Positions 44,327-54,294 are shown, counted from the first letter of the stretch. The stretch: 64,000 nt of DNA from G963556115 sp963677015 (GCA_963677015.1 OY781533.1:434001-498000); one strand, 5' to 3'. Notes: a model not told the origin generated them from the sequence alone. Translations and numbers: made by a program.

Positions 44327-45952
44327 ATGCCTAATAATTTTGCCAGATATCTGGTTGATCTTGATTTGGGAAGTGTGCCGGAATTATGGGCTCCGGTACT
44401 GGTGATAGGCAGTGGTATTGCGGGAATGTCGGCGGCACTGGCTGCGGCGGAGACTCGCAGGGTAGTGTTGATCGCCAAAGAGGATTTCAATGAGACGGCG
44501 ACTAACTATGCGCAGGGAGGTATCGCGGCGGTGCTTTCGGCCGATGACAGCTTTGAAAGTCATGTGAAGGATACACTGATAGCCGGACAGGGACTGTGTG
44601 AGCAGGATGCGGTGGAACTGCTGGTCAGAGATGGTGCTGTCCGCTGTCGCGAGCTTATAGAGCAGGGGATGGATTTTGATAAAGAGAATGGCAAGATTCA
44701 TTTTACTATGGAAGGAGCGCACAGTGCGCGCCGTATTATGCACTGTGATGGAGACGCGACCGGAAGGGGAATTCAGGCTTTTCTCTCCCGCAGAGTTCGG
44801 GAGAATAAAAATATTCAGGTTTATGAGAATCATTTTGTCGTAGACCTGCTGCATGAGAACGGGGTCTGTCATGGAGCTTTGATTCAGGATAGCAGTTACG
44901 GCAGGATGCTCAGTATCAAGTCGCATGCGACGATTCTGGCTTCAGGAGGTGGCGGGCAGGTGTTCCGGGAGACAACCAATCCGGCATGCGCTACCGGCGA
45001 TGGTGTGGCTCTGGCTTTTCGGGCGGGTGCGGTTCTCAGGGATATGGAGTTTGTGCAGTTTCATCCGACAACATTGTATCTGGCCGGTGCACCGCGTTTT
45101 CTGATCAGTGAATCAGTTCGTGGTGAAGGCGCGTATCTGGTCGATCAGCAGGGTGAGCGTTTCATGCATAAGTATGATGAAAGAGCCGAACTGGCGCCGC
45201 GCGATATTGTGAGTCAGTCTATATTCAAGGAACTTCATAGCCGTGACCGTGAGGTAGAGGTGTATCTGGATCTGCGCCATCTCGGTGCGGAGAAGATTAA
45301 CAACCGCTTCCCTAATATCGGTCGTATCTGTTCGATGTATGGGATTGATATTATTCATGAACCGATACCGGTACGTCCGGCGGTGCATTATTTTATGGGC
45401 GGAGTAAAGACCAATCTTGAGGCAGAGACTACGGTTGAGCGTCTTTTGGCTGCGGGTGAGGTCGCTTCTACCGGGGTGCAGGGGGCAAACAGACTGGCCT
45501 CTAATTCGCTGCTTGAGGGACTTGTATTCGGGCATATCGCCGGTAAGAAGGCGGTTACTTATCCTGAACTGCAGTATTCGCCACTTAGAATTGAAAGAGG
45601 CATTGAGTCGTCACGTTTGGCGCCTCTTAATTTGTCGGATATGCTGCAGTCTTTAAAAGCTCTTACCTGGAGGCAGCTGGGAGTGTTCCGGGATGAGAAG
45701 AAACTGAGTGATGCCCGTAAAACCATCAGTTTCTGGGGACGGTATGTCTTCAGTGAGCAGTTTCAGGCTCGCGGAGGTTTTGAGGTGCAGAATATGCTGA
45801 CTGTGGCGCGGCTTATAGCTGAGTCGGCACTTATGCGCAAGGAGAGCCGCGGGGCACACCAGCGGACCGATTATCCGCAGGAGGATAGTACCGGAGTTCA
45901 TACTGAAATATCAATAGATATGTTGGAGAAGAGAGTTGCCGCAGGAATCTGA
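44327..45952 (+). CDS. nadB: L-aspartate oxidase
   Basis: A flavoprotein oxidising L-aspartate to iminoaspartate, the first step of de novo NAD synthesis. The 541 residues match the E. coli enzyme (540). The FAD-binding motif VIGSGIAGMSAAL (26-38) is near the start. NYAQGGIAAVL, ARRIMHCDGDATG, LASGGGGQVFRETTNP, FVQFHPTTL and HYFMGGVKTN follow. AGAAAGG precedes the ATG. The next gene overlaps the stop by 17 bases. nadA and nadC are not in the window. Confidence 0.96.
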   Translation: MPNNFARYLVDLDLGSVPELWAPVLVIGSGIAGMSAALAAAETRRVVLIAKEDFNETATNYAQGGIAAVLSADDSFESHVKDTLIAGQGLCEQDAVELLVRDGAVRCRELIEQGMDFDKENGKIHFTMEGAHSARRIMHCDGDATGRGIQAFLSRRVRENKNIQVYENHFVVDLLHENGVCHGALIQDSSYGRMLSIKSHATILASGGGGQVFRETTNPACATGDGVALAFRAGAVLRDMEFVQFHPTTLYLAGAPRFLISESVRGEGAYLVDQQGERFMHKYDERAELAPRDIVSQSIFKELHSRDREVEVYLDLRHLGAEKINNRFPNIGRICSMYGIDIIHEPIPVRPAVHYFMGGVKTNLEAETTVERLLAAGEVASTGVQGANRLASNSLLEGLVFGHIAGKKAVTYPELQYSPLRIERGIESSRLAPLNLSDMLQSLKALTWRQLGVFRDEKKLSDARKTISFWGRYVFSEQFQARGGFEVQNMLTVARLIAESALMRKESRGAHQRTDYPQEDSTGVHTEISIDMLEKRVAAGI

Positions 45953-47603
45953 GATTTGTAATATAGCCTGTCAGCTTGAAGAGATGGCGCAGATGTACCC
46001 CTCCAAGCGGGCGGTAGTATTTCCTTTTTCCCGGGATAAGCGGGGTAATGTCGCATACACACATCTGACATTTACCGAGCTTTCACGTCTTAGTTCGGAG
46101 TATGCGGCTGGCTTTTATGAATATGGGATCCGGCGTGGTGTCAGGACACTGGTTATGCTGCGACCAAGTCTGGATTTTTTTGCGGTAGTCTTTGCTCTAT
46201 TTAAAGTTGGAGCGGTGCCGGTGCTGATTGATCCGGGCATGGGTATTGACCGGCTGCTGCATTGTATTAAGTCGGTGCGCCCGGAAGCTATGATCGGTAT
46301 TGAGCTGGCGCATCTGATGCGGGTGGTTAAGCGGAAATATTTCAGGTCGGTAAAATTTCCGGTTACAGAAGGACGCTGCTGGCTCTGGGGCGGCAGGACG
46401 CTGGCTGACATGCGGCAGACAGGGAGTAGCTTCGCTGTAGCTGATACTGCTGCCGATGAGCTGGCGGCAATACTCTTTACGACCGGCAGTACCGGGCCGG
46501 CAAAAGGGGTTGAGTATGAACATGGTATGTTCGTTGAGCAGTGCCGGATAATACGTGATACCTATAAGATAGGGGCAGAGGACATTGATTTGCCGACATT
46601 TCCGCTTTTTGCCCTTTTTTCTGTGGGACTTGGAATGACGGCGGTGATTCCGGATATGGATCCTACCGCACCGGCAAAGGTTGATCCTGTAAAAATTGTC
46701 GAGGCGATTAATAAGCAGGGATGTACCTTTTCTTTCGGCTCTCCCGCGCTCTGGGGGCGTGTAAGCAGGTATTGTGCGGATAAAGCAATAAAGCTTCAGA
46801 GTCTGCGCAAAATTCTGATGGCCGGGGCACCGGTGCCACCGGAGACACACGAAAGATTATTACGTTATATACTTCCTGAAGGGGCTGAAACTCATACTCC
46901 TTATGGTGCGACTGAGAGTTTGCCTGCATGTGATATGCGTGGAAGTGAGGTGTTGTCTGTAACGGCAAACGAGACCCGCAGCGGTAAAGGTTTCTGTGTC
47001 GGACGTCCGGTAGCAGGGGTTTGTGTCAGGATTATCAGGTTGAGTGATGAGGTTATTTCAGAGTGGGATGAGAGCCTGGTTTTGCCGGTAGGCGAGGTTG
47101 GTGAAATCACCGTTAGAGGTAAAAATGTCACCAAGCGTTATTATGAGCGTGAGGAGATGACCGCACTGGCAAAGATCCGTGAAGGAGAAGAGGTTGTGCA
47201 CCGTATCGGTGATCTCGGTTACTTTGATACTCAAGGGCGGCTCTGGTTCTGTGGGCGGAAGGCGCATCGGGTTGAGACTGCGCAGGGGCGGATGTATACC
47301 GTCTGCTGTGAGGCTATTTTCAATCGCCATTCCAAAGTGTTCCGCAGTGCGCTTGTTGGTGTTGGAGACTACGGTAAACAGCGCCCGGTAATAATTATTG
47401 AGACGGTAAAGGGTTTATCTGATTCCGAGAAACAGGGTCTGAAAGCTGAGCTGTTGGCTGTAAGCAAATCGGATGAGGTGACAAAAGAAATAAGTGATAT
47501 TCTGTTTTACGAGGATTTTCCGGTTGACATACGGCATAACGCCAAGATAAATCGTGAAAAACTGACTCTGTGGGCAGCGCAGCAGCTAGGGTTTCATAAT
47601 TAG
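45936..47603 (+). CDS. OleC-like AMP-dependent synthetase/ligase
   Basis: A 555-residue ANL-superfamily adenylating enzyme. The ATP-binding loop is FTTGSTGPAKGVEYEH (around 181-196), the adenylate motif YGATES (near 322), and GDLGYFD (near 426); the catalytic Lys is expected in the HNAKINREKL stretch. The block FPLFALFSVGLGMTAVIPDMDPTAPAKVDP is characteristic of OleC, the beta-lactone synthetase of long-chain olefin biosynthesis. oleA, oleB and oleD are not adjacent. The start is TTG at 45936 inside the end of nadB, giving a family-like N-terminus (CNIACQLEEMAQMYP), so it is translationally coupled to nadB. A generic fatty-acid-CoA ligase is the alternative. Confidence 0.82.
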   Translation: MPQESEICNIACQLEEMAQMYPSKRAVVFPFSRDKRGNVAYTHLTFTELSRLSSEYAAGFYEYGIRRGVRTLVMLRPSLDFFAVVFALFKVGAVPVLIDPGMGIDRLLHCIKSVRPEAMIGIELAHLMRVVKRKYFRSVKFPVTEGRCWLWGGRTLADMRQTGSSFAVADTAADELAAILFTTGSTGPAKGVEYEHGMFVEQCRIIRDTYKIGAEDIDLPTFPLFALFSVGLGMTAVIPDMDPTAPAKVDPVKIVEAINKQGCTFSFGSPALWGRVSRYCADKAIKLQSLRKILMAGAPVPPETHERLLRYILPEGAETHTPYGATESLPACDMRGSEVLSVTANETRSGKGFCVGRPVAGVCVRIIRLSDEVISEWDESLVLPVGEVGEITVRGKNVTKRYYEREEMTALAKIREGEEVVHRIGDLGYFDTQGRLWFCGRKAHRVETAQGRMYTVCCEAIFNRHSKVFRSALVGVGDYGKQRPVIIIETVKGLSDSEKQGLKAELLAVSKSDEVTKEISDILFYEDFPVDIRHNAKINREKLTLWAAQQLGFHN

Positions 47604-48056
47604 CATGCTAACTTGTGGTTGCGTTTTGTTGCCGCAGCAGTGATGTGAAATTGTGTTTGGAGTTTTAGAGGGTAATATCTAGCTGATATGGCGGAAATTT
47701 ATTGTTTGGTGGTGCCGGTTGTCGTGTAAAACCATTAGGATTGGGTGCAGCGTGTTTCAGTGCCTGTGGCGGCTGCCGCTGAACCACAAAATTGGTTAAT
47801 ACTGGATTTTTTTAATAATAATAATAATGTTCTGCAGTCTGTAATAGAGATAAATTTGAGATTTAACTTGACTTGCAGGTAAATATCTTTAATTTTATAG
47901 GATAATTTGCTGTCCTCCCTTGTAATTGAGGGTGGAATTTGTATACTTTGATAAATAATAGTGATATTGTGTTATTGAGGATTTGTTACATAGTTAATTA
48001 ATTCTTTTTAGGTATAAATAGATCATCAGTTAATGTTAATTTAAGGAGTTATTGAT
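47604..48056 (+). other. Non-coding region upstream of rpmF
   Basis: About 450 bases with no supportable gene. It holds a probable rpmF promoter (47873-47901) and several A/T tracts. Confidence 0.5.
47873..47901 (+). promoter_or_regulatory. Possible sigma-70-type promoter of rpmF
   Basis: TTGCAG (47873-47878), a 17-base spacer, and TATAGG (47896-47901); a TTGACT overlaps just upstream. It lies about 155 bases before rpmF. Confidence 0.4.
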
Positions 48057-48239
48057 ATGGCAGTACCACGTCACAAGATGAGCAAGATGAAGAAACGTCA
48101 GAGACGCTCTCATCATGCTATGAGCGCAGCCGGCAGCACTGAATGTCCACGTTGTAGCTCAGCTAAGCTACCACACAGAGTATGTGACACCTGCGGTTAT
48201 TACAAAGGTGTTAAAAAGCTGGAAGTAGAAGCATTCTAA
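48057..48239 (+). CDS. rpmF: 50S ribosomal protein L32
   Basis: A 60-residue ribosomal protein. The N-terminus MAVPRHKMSKMKKRQRRSHH is typical, and two CxxC pairs (CPRC and CDTC) form a zinc ribbon, so this is the zinc-binding (C+) form. AAGGAG precedes the ATG. It stands before plsX, the arrangement found in many bacteria, although a hairpin lies between them here. Confidence 0.97.
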   Translation: MAVPRHKMSKMKKRQRRSHHAMSAAGSTECPRCSSAKLPHRVCDTCGYYKGVKKLEVEAF

Positions 48240-48249
48240 AGTAGTTTAC

Positions 48250-48284
48250 ACCGCACTAACGCAACTGTGTATAGTGCGGTTTTT
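48250..48284 (+). terminator. Terminator or attenuator between rpmF and plsX
   Basis: A perfect 9-bp stem (ACCGCACTA at 48250-48258, TAGTGCGGT at 48272-48280) followed by TTTTT. It may partly separate rpmF from the fatty-acid genes. Confidence 0.82.
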
Positions 48285-48396
48285 AATAGGTATATAATCA
48301 ACTTTAATTGTAAATATCTGTGATATAATAAGTAATATTGTTCTGTATCCTTTAGGGGGTTCTATATTTAGCGGAATATGATAGTAAGGATATTTT

Positions 48397-49419
48397 ATGC
48401 GTCTGGCTATTGATGCAATGGGAAGTGATAACGGCTGTACTCCTATTGTGCATGGGGTGGTTGATTGGATAAAAGATAACCCCGGAGTGACTGTAGTCCT
48501 GGTGGGAGATCGTGAAACGCTTTTGGCTGAATTGGCAAAATTCGGTCTTGATGAAACACATGAGCAGCTGGAAATTTTTCACTGCTCGGAAGTTGTCGGT
48601 ATGGGGGATAAGTTTGACAAAGTCAAGCTTATGAAGGATAGCTCCATCAGCAAAGCGGTTGAGCTGCTGAAGGCTGGTGATGCTGATGCTGTAGTTTCAA
48701 TGGGTAACACTACAGCGACCGTTGGAGCGGCAACCCTTGGGCTGCGTCATGTCAAAGGAGTGCGTCGAAGCGGTATTGCGGTTACTATACCCAGTGGTGA
48801 TTCTTTCTGCATGGTATGTGATATGGGGGCCAGCGTTAACTGTAAACCCAAGCATCTTGCAGATTATGGTATAATGGCTTCCATCTATTCGAGTGAAGTT
48901 CTGGGTGTGAAGAATCCCAGAGTCGGGATCCTGAATGTCGGAGAAGAGCGGGGAAAAGGTAATACACTGGTGAATGAGGCTTTTGCTCTGCTTGAACAGG
49001 CTCCGGTAAATTTTATCGGTAATGTCGAGGGCTGTGACATGTGGAATGGTTCCTGTGATGTTATTGTCTGTGACGGATTTGTCGGCAATGCTATGCTTAA
49101 GTGCGCGGAAGGTGTTGTGCGTGCAACCGGCGGTTGGATCAAATGGGCGATAGGCAGTTCCGGAATTATAAGAAAGCTGGGGGCTTATTTTGCTATGCCG
49201 GCTTTGAAGAAAGCTTTTGCCAAGGGTGAGTCGAGTTCCTACGGGGGGATGCCGCTTTTAGGGGTTAATGGTATCTGTCTCATCGGGCACGGGTCGACAA
49301 AACCTTTGGGTGTTTATAACGCATTGAAGAATGCGAAACAGTGTGTGGCTGTTGATTTGACAAGGCTGATAGCTGAGAAAACAGCTATTCTGCATCAGAA
49401 AATTAATGATGAAGCATAA
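48397..49419 (+). CDS. plsX: Phosphate acyltransferase PlsX
   Basis: PlsX converts acyl-ACP to acyl-phosphate for phospholipid synthesis. The 340 residues show RLAIDAMGSDNGCTPIV at the start, SMGNTTATVGAATL, GVRRSGIAVTIPS, VCDMGASVNCKPKHLADYGIMAS, VGILNVGEERGKG, FIGNVEGCDMWNGSCDVIVCDGFVGN, and YGGMPLLGVNG near the end. GTAAGGA precedes the ATG. fabH follows after 20 bases in the conserved plsX-fabH order. Confidence 0.96.
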   Translation: MRLAIDAMGSDNGCTPIVHGVVDWIKDNPGVTVVLVGDRETLLAELAKFGLDETHEQLEIFHCSEVVGMGDKFDKVKLMKDSSISKAVELLKAGDADAVVSMGNTTATVGAATLGLRHVKGVRRSGIAVTIPSGDSFCMVCDMGASVNCKPKHLADYGIMASIYSSEVLGVKNPRVGILNVGEERGKGNTLVNEAFALLEQAPVNFIGNVEGCDMWNGSCDVIVCDGFVGNAMLKCAEGVVRATGGWIKWAIGSSGIIRKLGAYFAMPALKKAFAKGESSSYGGMPLLGVNGICLIGHGSTKPLGVYNALKNAKQCVAVDLTRLIAEKTAILHQKINDEA

Positions 49420-49439
49420 GTAAGATATAGGAGTAATAA

Positions 49440-50441
49440 ATGGAGTTGCCACGTTTGAGACAGGTCAAGATTGCCGGTACCGGTTCTTATCTTCCTGAAA
49501 AGAGACTGACCAATGCTGATCTTGAAAAAATGGTTGATACAAACGATGAATGGATTGTGCAAAGGACAGGAATGCGGGAGCGTCGCGTCGCTGCAGATGA
49601 TCAGGCGACAAGCGACCTCTGTATTATCGCTGCAAACCGGGCTATTGAAGATGCCGGTATGGTTGCTGATGATATTGATATGATTATTGTTGCAACCGTT
49701 ACTCCTGATACAATATTCCCTTCGACGGCGTGTCGGGTACAGCATGGTATCGGTGCCAGACAGGTTCCGGCTTTTGATCTTGCAGCTGCCTGCAGCGGTT
49801 TTATTTATGGAATTTCTATGGCGCGTACGCAGATTGCCAGCGGGGTGATCAATAATGCGCTGGTTATCGGCGCGGAGGTTTTGACCCGTTTTACAGATTA
49901 TACTGACCGTGGAACCTGTATCCTCTTTGGTGACGGAGCAGGTGCGGCTGTGTTGACATCGGCTGCTGATGATTCAATCAGCAAAATTATAGATACGCAT
50001 ATGGCGTCAAATGGTGCTGAAGCTGATATGCTGATACTTCCGGGTGGGGGCAGCCTTAATCCTCCAAGTCCTGAAATGCTTGAGAAGCGCCTTAATTATA
50101 TGGTTATTCACGGTAGAGCAGTTTTCAAACAGGCGGTGTCAAATATTGTACGTCTGGTGTTTGAATCACTTGAGCGTTGTGGCTATGACCGTGAGGATAT
50201 CGATATGATTATTCCGCACCAGATGAATGCCAGAATTATTGAGAGTGCGGCAAAAAGACTTGATATCCCGATGGAAAAAATCTTTATGAATCTGGATAAG
50301 TATGGTAATACCAGCGCAGCGACAATTCCGATTGCTCTTGATGAAGCTAATAAGCAGGGAGTTATTAAACGCGGAGATCTGCTGAGTCTTGTGACCTTTG
50401 GTGGCGGTTTGACCTGGGCGAGTGCACTGGTGAAGTGGTAG
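49440..50441 (+). CDS. fabH: 3-oxoacyl-ACP synthase III
   Basis: FabH starts fatty-acid chains by condensing acetyl-CoA with malonyl-ACP. The 333 residues carry the Cys-His-Asn triad: Cys118 in AAACSGFIYG, His in IIPHQMNARI and Asn in YGNTSAATIP. The N-terminal block IAGTGSYLPEKRLTN and DEWIVQRTGMRERR are typical. AGGAG precedes the ATG. This is ordinary FabH rather than OleA, as judged by the DEWI-RTG block and the context. Confidence 0.96.
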   Translation: MELPRLRQVKIAGTGSYLPEKRLTNADLEKMVDTNDEWIVQRTGMRERRVAADDQATSDLCIIAANRAIEDAGMVADDIDMIIVATVTPDTIFPSTACRVQHGIGARQVPAFDLAAACSGFIYGISMARTQIASGVINNALVIGAEVLTRFTDYTDRGTCILFGDGAGAAVLTSAADDSISKIIDTHMASNGAEADMLILPGGGSLNPPSPEMLEKRLNYMVIHGRAVFKQAVSNIVRLVFESLERCGYDREDIDMIIPHQMNARIIESAAKRLDIPMEKIFMNLDKYGNTSAATIPIALDEANKQGVIKRGDLLSLVTFGGGLTWASALVKW

Positions 50442-50531
50442 TTTGCAGTAGACGTGGTGATTAGGTAAGCATACTTTATTGATGTGGGACTGGTTAAGTT
50501 AAGCGGTGAAAACTGTGAATAGGGGATTGGT

Positions 50532-51464
50532 ATGAATATTAGTGGTTTCTTTCTATTTCCTGGTCAAGGTGCACAGGTTATAGGTATGGCTCAGGACTGT
50601 TTTGAGGCCGGAGGATATGCAAAGAGCTTATTTGAAGAGGCTGATGATATTCTTGGCTTCAGTCTTTCTGAACTGGTCTTTTCCGGGGATGAAGCAGAAC
50701 TGGCTAAAACAGAAAACTGTCAGCCTGCGCTTCTGGTTTCATCACTTGCCTTATTTGAAACATTGCGGGAACGTTGTAATGTTGAGATTACCGGAGCCGC
50801 CGGTCTGTCACTGGGTGAGTATACCGCGCTTGTCTCGCTTGGAGCCATAGATTTTGCCGATGCTTTGGTGCTTGTCCGTAAACGCGGTGAGCTTATGGAG
50901 GCTGCCGGAGCCGGGAAAGAGAGCGGCATGGCGTCAATTATCGGTCTGGAGGATATTCTGGTTGAGCGGGCATGTGAGGATGCGGCAGAGTGCGGCATTG
51001 TTGTCCCTGCTAATTATAACTGTCCTGGCCAGCTGGTTGTCTCAGGTGAGAAGGTGGCGGTTGAAAAAGCAATGGAACTGGCAAAGGAAGCCGGTGCTAA
51101 ACGCGCCCTGCCTCTTAATGTGAGTGCGGCATTTCATTCACCTATAATGGAATCTGCCAGAGAAGGGCTTGCCAAGGCTCTGGAGGATGTCTCTATTCGC
51201 GAATTTGAAGGTACGTTTATTAATAATGCGGATGCTAAGGTTTATACAAATCCTGAAGAGATTAAGGAATCACTTGCGCGGCAGCTTGTTTCGCCGGTAC
51301 GCTGGACTCAGAGTATGCAGCTTGCTTCAAAACTGGGTAATAAGATGTATTACGAATGTGGCCCGGGACGAGTTTGTCAGGGATTGATGAAGCGTATTGA
51401 CCGGGGCTGCGATGTTACAAGCGTTAATTCACTCAAGGTTATTGAAGCTTTGCAGGAGCAGTAG
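50532..51464 (+). CDS. fabD: Malonyl-CoA:ACP transacylase
   Basis: FabD loads malonyl groups onto ACP. The 310 residues show FLFPGQGAQVIGM at the start, the active-site GLSLGEYTALV with Ser93, NYNCPGQLVVSG, and His202 in AAFHSPIM. AGGGGATT precedes the ATG. It follows fabH by 90 bases and precedes fabG. Confidence 0.96.
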   Translation: MNISGFFLFPGQGAQVIGMAQDCFEAGGYAKSLFEEADDILGFSLSELVFSGDEAELAKTENCQPALLVSSLALFETLRERCNVEITGAAGLSLGEYTALVSLGAIDFADALVLVRKRGELMEAAGAGKESGMASIIGLEDILVERACEDAAECGIVVPANYNCPGQLVVSGEKVAVEKAMELAKEAGAKRALPLNVSAAFHSPIMESAREGLAKALEDVSIREFEGTFINNADAKVYTNPEEIKESLARQLVSPVRWTQSMQLASKLGNKMYYECGPGRVCQGLMKRIDRGCDVTSVNSLKVIEALQEQ

Positions 51465-51580
51465 TCAGGCTGAATGTTTATGACGGGATTTAAAGCAGGT
51501 TGTTTTATTGTTTTATAACCGGTTGTGTGTTGCTGATTGTGTGAATATGTGTTAATGAATAATGAAGAATGGAAAATAAA

Positions 51581-52315
51581 ATGAGTAAGAATGCTATTGT
51601 AACCGGCGGAGCCAGAGGTATTGGTGAAGCTATTTGTAAGAAATTAGCCGCTAGCGGTCAGAATATTATAATCTGGGATGTGATGGAAGAGGCGGCGCAG
51701 GAAACGGCTGGAAAGCTTGCTGCTGAATTCGGCATCAAGTCTGTTGGTAAGGCTGTTGATGTAACCAGCAGTGAAGCGGTGGCTGCTGCTGTTGAGTCAA
51801 CCAAGGAAGAATTCGGCACCATCGATACTCTGGTGAACAATGCAGGGGTTACAAGAGACACACTAATGATGCGCATGAAGGAAGAGGACTGGGATTTCGT
51901 GCTTAATATTAATCTTAAAGGCGTATTTCTATGTTCTCAGGCGGTAACTAGAGTTATGGCCAAGCAGCGCAGCGGCAGTATTGTGAATATTGCTTCTGTT
52001 GTTGGTCTTATGGGTAATGTCGGACAGGCTAATTACTCTGCTTCCAAAGGTGGCGTTATTGCTCTTACCAAGACTACAGCCAAAGAGTTTGCAGGACGTC
52101 ATGTCCGCTGTAATGCGGTTGCACCGGGGTATATTCAGACTGCAATGACTGATAAACTTTCTGACAAAGCACGGGATATGATGTTGGGATTTATTCCGCT
52201 TAAAGAGTTCGGTCAGCCTGAGGATGTTGCCAAAGCTGTCAATTTCCTCTGTAGTGATGAAGCTTCATATATCACAGGGCAGGTTCTGCAGGTTGACGGT
52301 GGTATGGTGATGTAA
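51581..52315 (+). CDS. fabG: 3-oxoacyl-ACP reductase
   Basis: An NADPH-dependent SDR that performs the first reduction in each elongation cycle. The 244 residues have the cofactor motif TGGARGIGEAI (8-18), NNAGVTRD, the catalytic Ser in NIASVVGLMGNVGQ and the Tyr152-xxx-Lys156 pair (NYSASKGG). GGAAAA lies 8 bases before the chosen ATG at 51581; an upstream ATG at 51569 is also in frame and lacks a clear ribosome site. Confidence 0.96.
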   Translation: MSKNAIVTGGARGIGEAICKKLAASGQNIIIWDVMEEAAQETAGKLAAEFGIKSVGKAVDVTSSEAVAAAVESTKEEFGTIDTLVNNAGVTRDTLMMRMKEEDWDFVLNINLKGVFLCSQAVTRVMAKQRSGSIVNIASVVGLMGNVGQANYSASKGGVIALTKTTAKEFAGRHVRCNAVAPGYIQTAMTDKLSDKARDMMLGFIPLKEFGQPEDVAKAVNFLCSDEASYITGQVLQVDGGMVM

Positions 52316-52479
52316 AAGAAGCAGGTTTGTTAAACTGTAGCTGCGGCTTTTTTTGTTGAAAAAAGTTGTCCAAAAGATTGTAGGTTATACTGGACATGTT
52401 CTGGAATTTATGTATAATTCCGCATGATTATTGTATTTTATAGTGTTAAACCTGTTTTTATATTTAATAAGGAAGAAAA

Positions 52480-52719
52480 ATGGATAGAAAAGAAATTGAA
52501 GGTAAAGTAATTGATATTATTTGTGATCAACTTCAGGCTGACCGTGACTCAGTTACACTTGAGACTTCTTTTGTAGATGATCTAAATGCAGATAGCCTTG
52601 ATATCGCAGAACTTACAATGGAATTTGAAGATGAATTTGATATTGATGTTCCTGAGGATGGAGAACCTCCTGTAACTGTTGGCGATATTGTAGAATTTAT
52701 TGCAAAAGAATTGGCATAA
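52480..52719 (+). CDS. acpP: Acyl carrier protein
   Basis: A 79-residue, strongly acidic carrier. The 4'-phosphopantetheine attachment site is Ser39 in LNADSLDIAEL. Helix II, FEDEFDIDVPEDG, is normal. AAGGAAG precedes the ATG. The gap of 164 bases from fabG suggests separate or additional regulation, as is common for acpP. Confidence 0.97.
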   Translation: MDRKEIEGKVIDIICDQLQADRDSVTLETSFVDDLNADSLDIAELTMEFEDEFDIDVPEDGEPPVTVGDIVEFIAKELA

Positions 52720-52920
52720 TTCGGATTCAATATCAGAATTGCTGATTTCACGTGCGGATTTGTGCAAATTCGGTGCATGCGCTTTGATATGCGCATGCCC
52801 GTAATTTAATATATTATTACCGATATGGGTTTTTTAGCAGAGATGTTTCGACGTCGAGGTGTCTGTCTGCTGTTTACAAAAATTCTTTCAAATCAGTTTT
52901 TGAGAATAAAGATTGCGAAC

Positions 52921-54216
52921 ATGAGTAAAACTATTGAACTTAGAAGAGTGGTAATTACCGGTGTTGGTCTGGTTACTCCGGTTGGTGTGGGCACTCAGCA
53001 AAGCTGGGACTCTATCCTAAAAGGTGTAAGTGGAGCGGCTACCTTTGATGACAGTATTGATCATGCGGGGTTTAGTGTGCATTTTGGATGTCAGGTCAAG
53101 GATTTTGATATCGCAAATTATATGAATCCCCGTGAAGCGAAACGTGTAGATAAGTTTGTGCACTTCACTGTGGCTTCAGCGCAAATGGCGAAAGAAGATG
53201 CCGCGCTGGACCTTGAAAAGACCAATCTGGAACGCTGCGGTTCGGTATTTGCCAGCGGTATCGGCGGTATTCTCTCGGTTGAAGAGCAGCTCAGAAAGTA
53301 TCTTGAAAACTATGGTGACGGTGAGGGAGATAAACCTCGTAAGGCCGCTAAGCGTATATCTCCGTTCAGCGTGCCGCTTTTGATGGTAAATGCCGGTTGC
53401 GGACAGGTTGCGATTGAATTTGGTTTTAAAGGAGTTAATTATGCTCCGGTGACTGCCTGTGCTTCAGGGTCACATGCAATTGGTCTGGCATTCAGACACA
53501 TCCAGGTCGGTGATGCTGATGTGATGATTACCGGCGGCAGTGAGGCGGGAATTGGTATTATGGGGCTTGGAGGCTTTTCCAGTATGAAGGCTTTGTCAAC
53601 CCGTAACGACGATCCAGCTCGAGCTTGTCGGCCATTTGATAAGGATCGTGATGGCTTTGTGATGGGTGAAGGAGCCGGCAGTCTGGTTCTTGAAGAACTG
53701 GAACATGCAAAGGCACGAGGTGCTAAGATTTACGCAGAGGTTATCGGTTATGGGTTTACCGATGATGCTTCTCATATAACTGCACCGAGCGATAAGGGCG
53801 AAGGTATTGCCAGAGCAATGAATATAGCAATGGCTCATGGTGATGTAAAACCTGAAGAAATTGATTATATCAATGCGCATGGCACTTCTACACCTTTGAA
53901 TGATAAGTCTGAGAGTGCCGGTATCAAACTGGCTCTAGGCGAGGAGAATGCGCGTAAGGTATCAGTAAGTTCTACTAAAAGCTGTACCGGTCATATGCTG
54001 GGTGCTGCCGGTGGTGTTGAGCTTGGCTTCTGTGCTCTGGCTATACGGGATAGTATTGTTCCGCCGACAATTAATTACGAGACACCTGATCCTGATTGCG
54101 ATTTGGATGTTACGCCAAATGCGCCTAAAAAACGTGACATCAGATACGCAATGTCAAATTCTCTTGGTTTTGGCGGTCATAATGCCTCACTGCTTATTGG
54201 GCGGTATGAGGAATAA
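52921..54216 (+). CDS. fabF: 3-oxoacyl-ACP synthase II
   Basis: A condensing enzyme for chain elongation. The 431 residues start with RRVVITGVGLVTPVGVG. The Cys-His-His triad is visible: Cys180 in TACASGSHAIG, His in NAHGTSTPLNDKSE, and His in SCTGHMLGAAGGVE. The C-terminal block NSLGFGGHNASLL is intact. I chose the ATG at 52921; an earlier in-frame start at 52825 would add 32 residues not typical of the family. The ribosome site is weak. Confidence 0.95.
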   Translation: MSKTIELRRVVITGVGLVTPVGVGTQQSWDSILKGVSGAATFDDSIDHAGFSVHFGCQVKDFDIANYMNPREAKRVDKFVHFTVASAQMAKEDAALDLEKTNLERCGSVFASGIGGILSVEEQLRKYLENYGDGEGDKPRKAAKRISPFSVPLLMVNAGCGQVAIEFGFKGVNYAPVTACASGSHAIGLAFRHIQVGDADVMITGGSEAGIGIMGLGGFSSMKALSTRNDDPARACRPFDKDRDGFVMGEGAGSLVLEELEHAKARGAKIYAEVIGYGFTDDASHITAPSDKGEGIARAMNIAMAHGDVKPEEIDYINAHGTSTPLNDKSESAGIKLALGEENARKVSVSSTKSCTGHMLGAAGGVELGFCALAIRDSIVPPTINYETPDPDCDLDVTPNAPKKRDIRYAMSNSLGFGGHNASLLIGRYEE

Positions 54217-54256
54217 CTCTAAAATAAATAGATCTTGATTTTGGTTGTGTATTTTT

Positions 54257-54294
54257 AACAGCGCAGGTGCAGATTATTCTGCACCTGCGCTGTT
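54257..54294. terminator. Strong palindromic terminator-like hairpin after fabF
   Basis: A perfect 17-bp stem (54257-54273 with 54278-54294, core AGCGCAGGTGCAGA) and a 4-base loop. T-rich runs lie before it (ATTTTT) and, weakly, after it. It ends the fatty-acid cluster. Confidence 0.8.
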
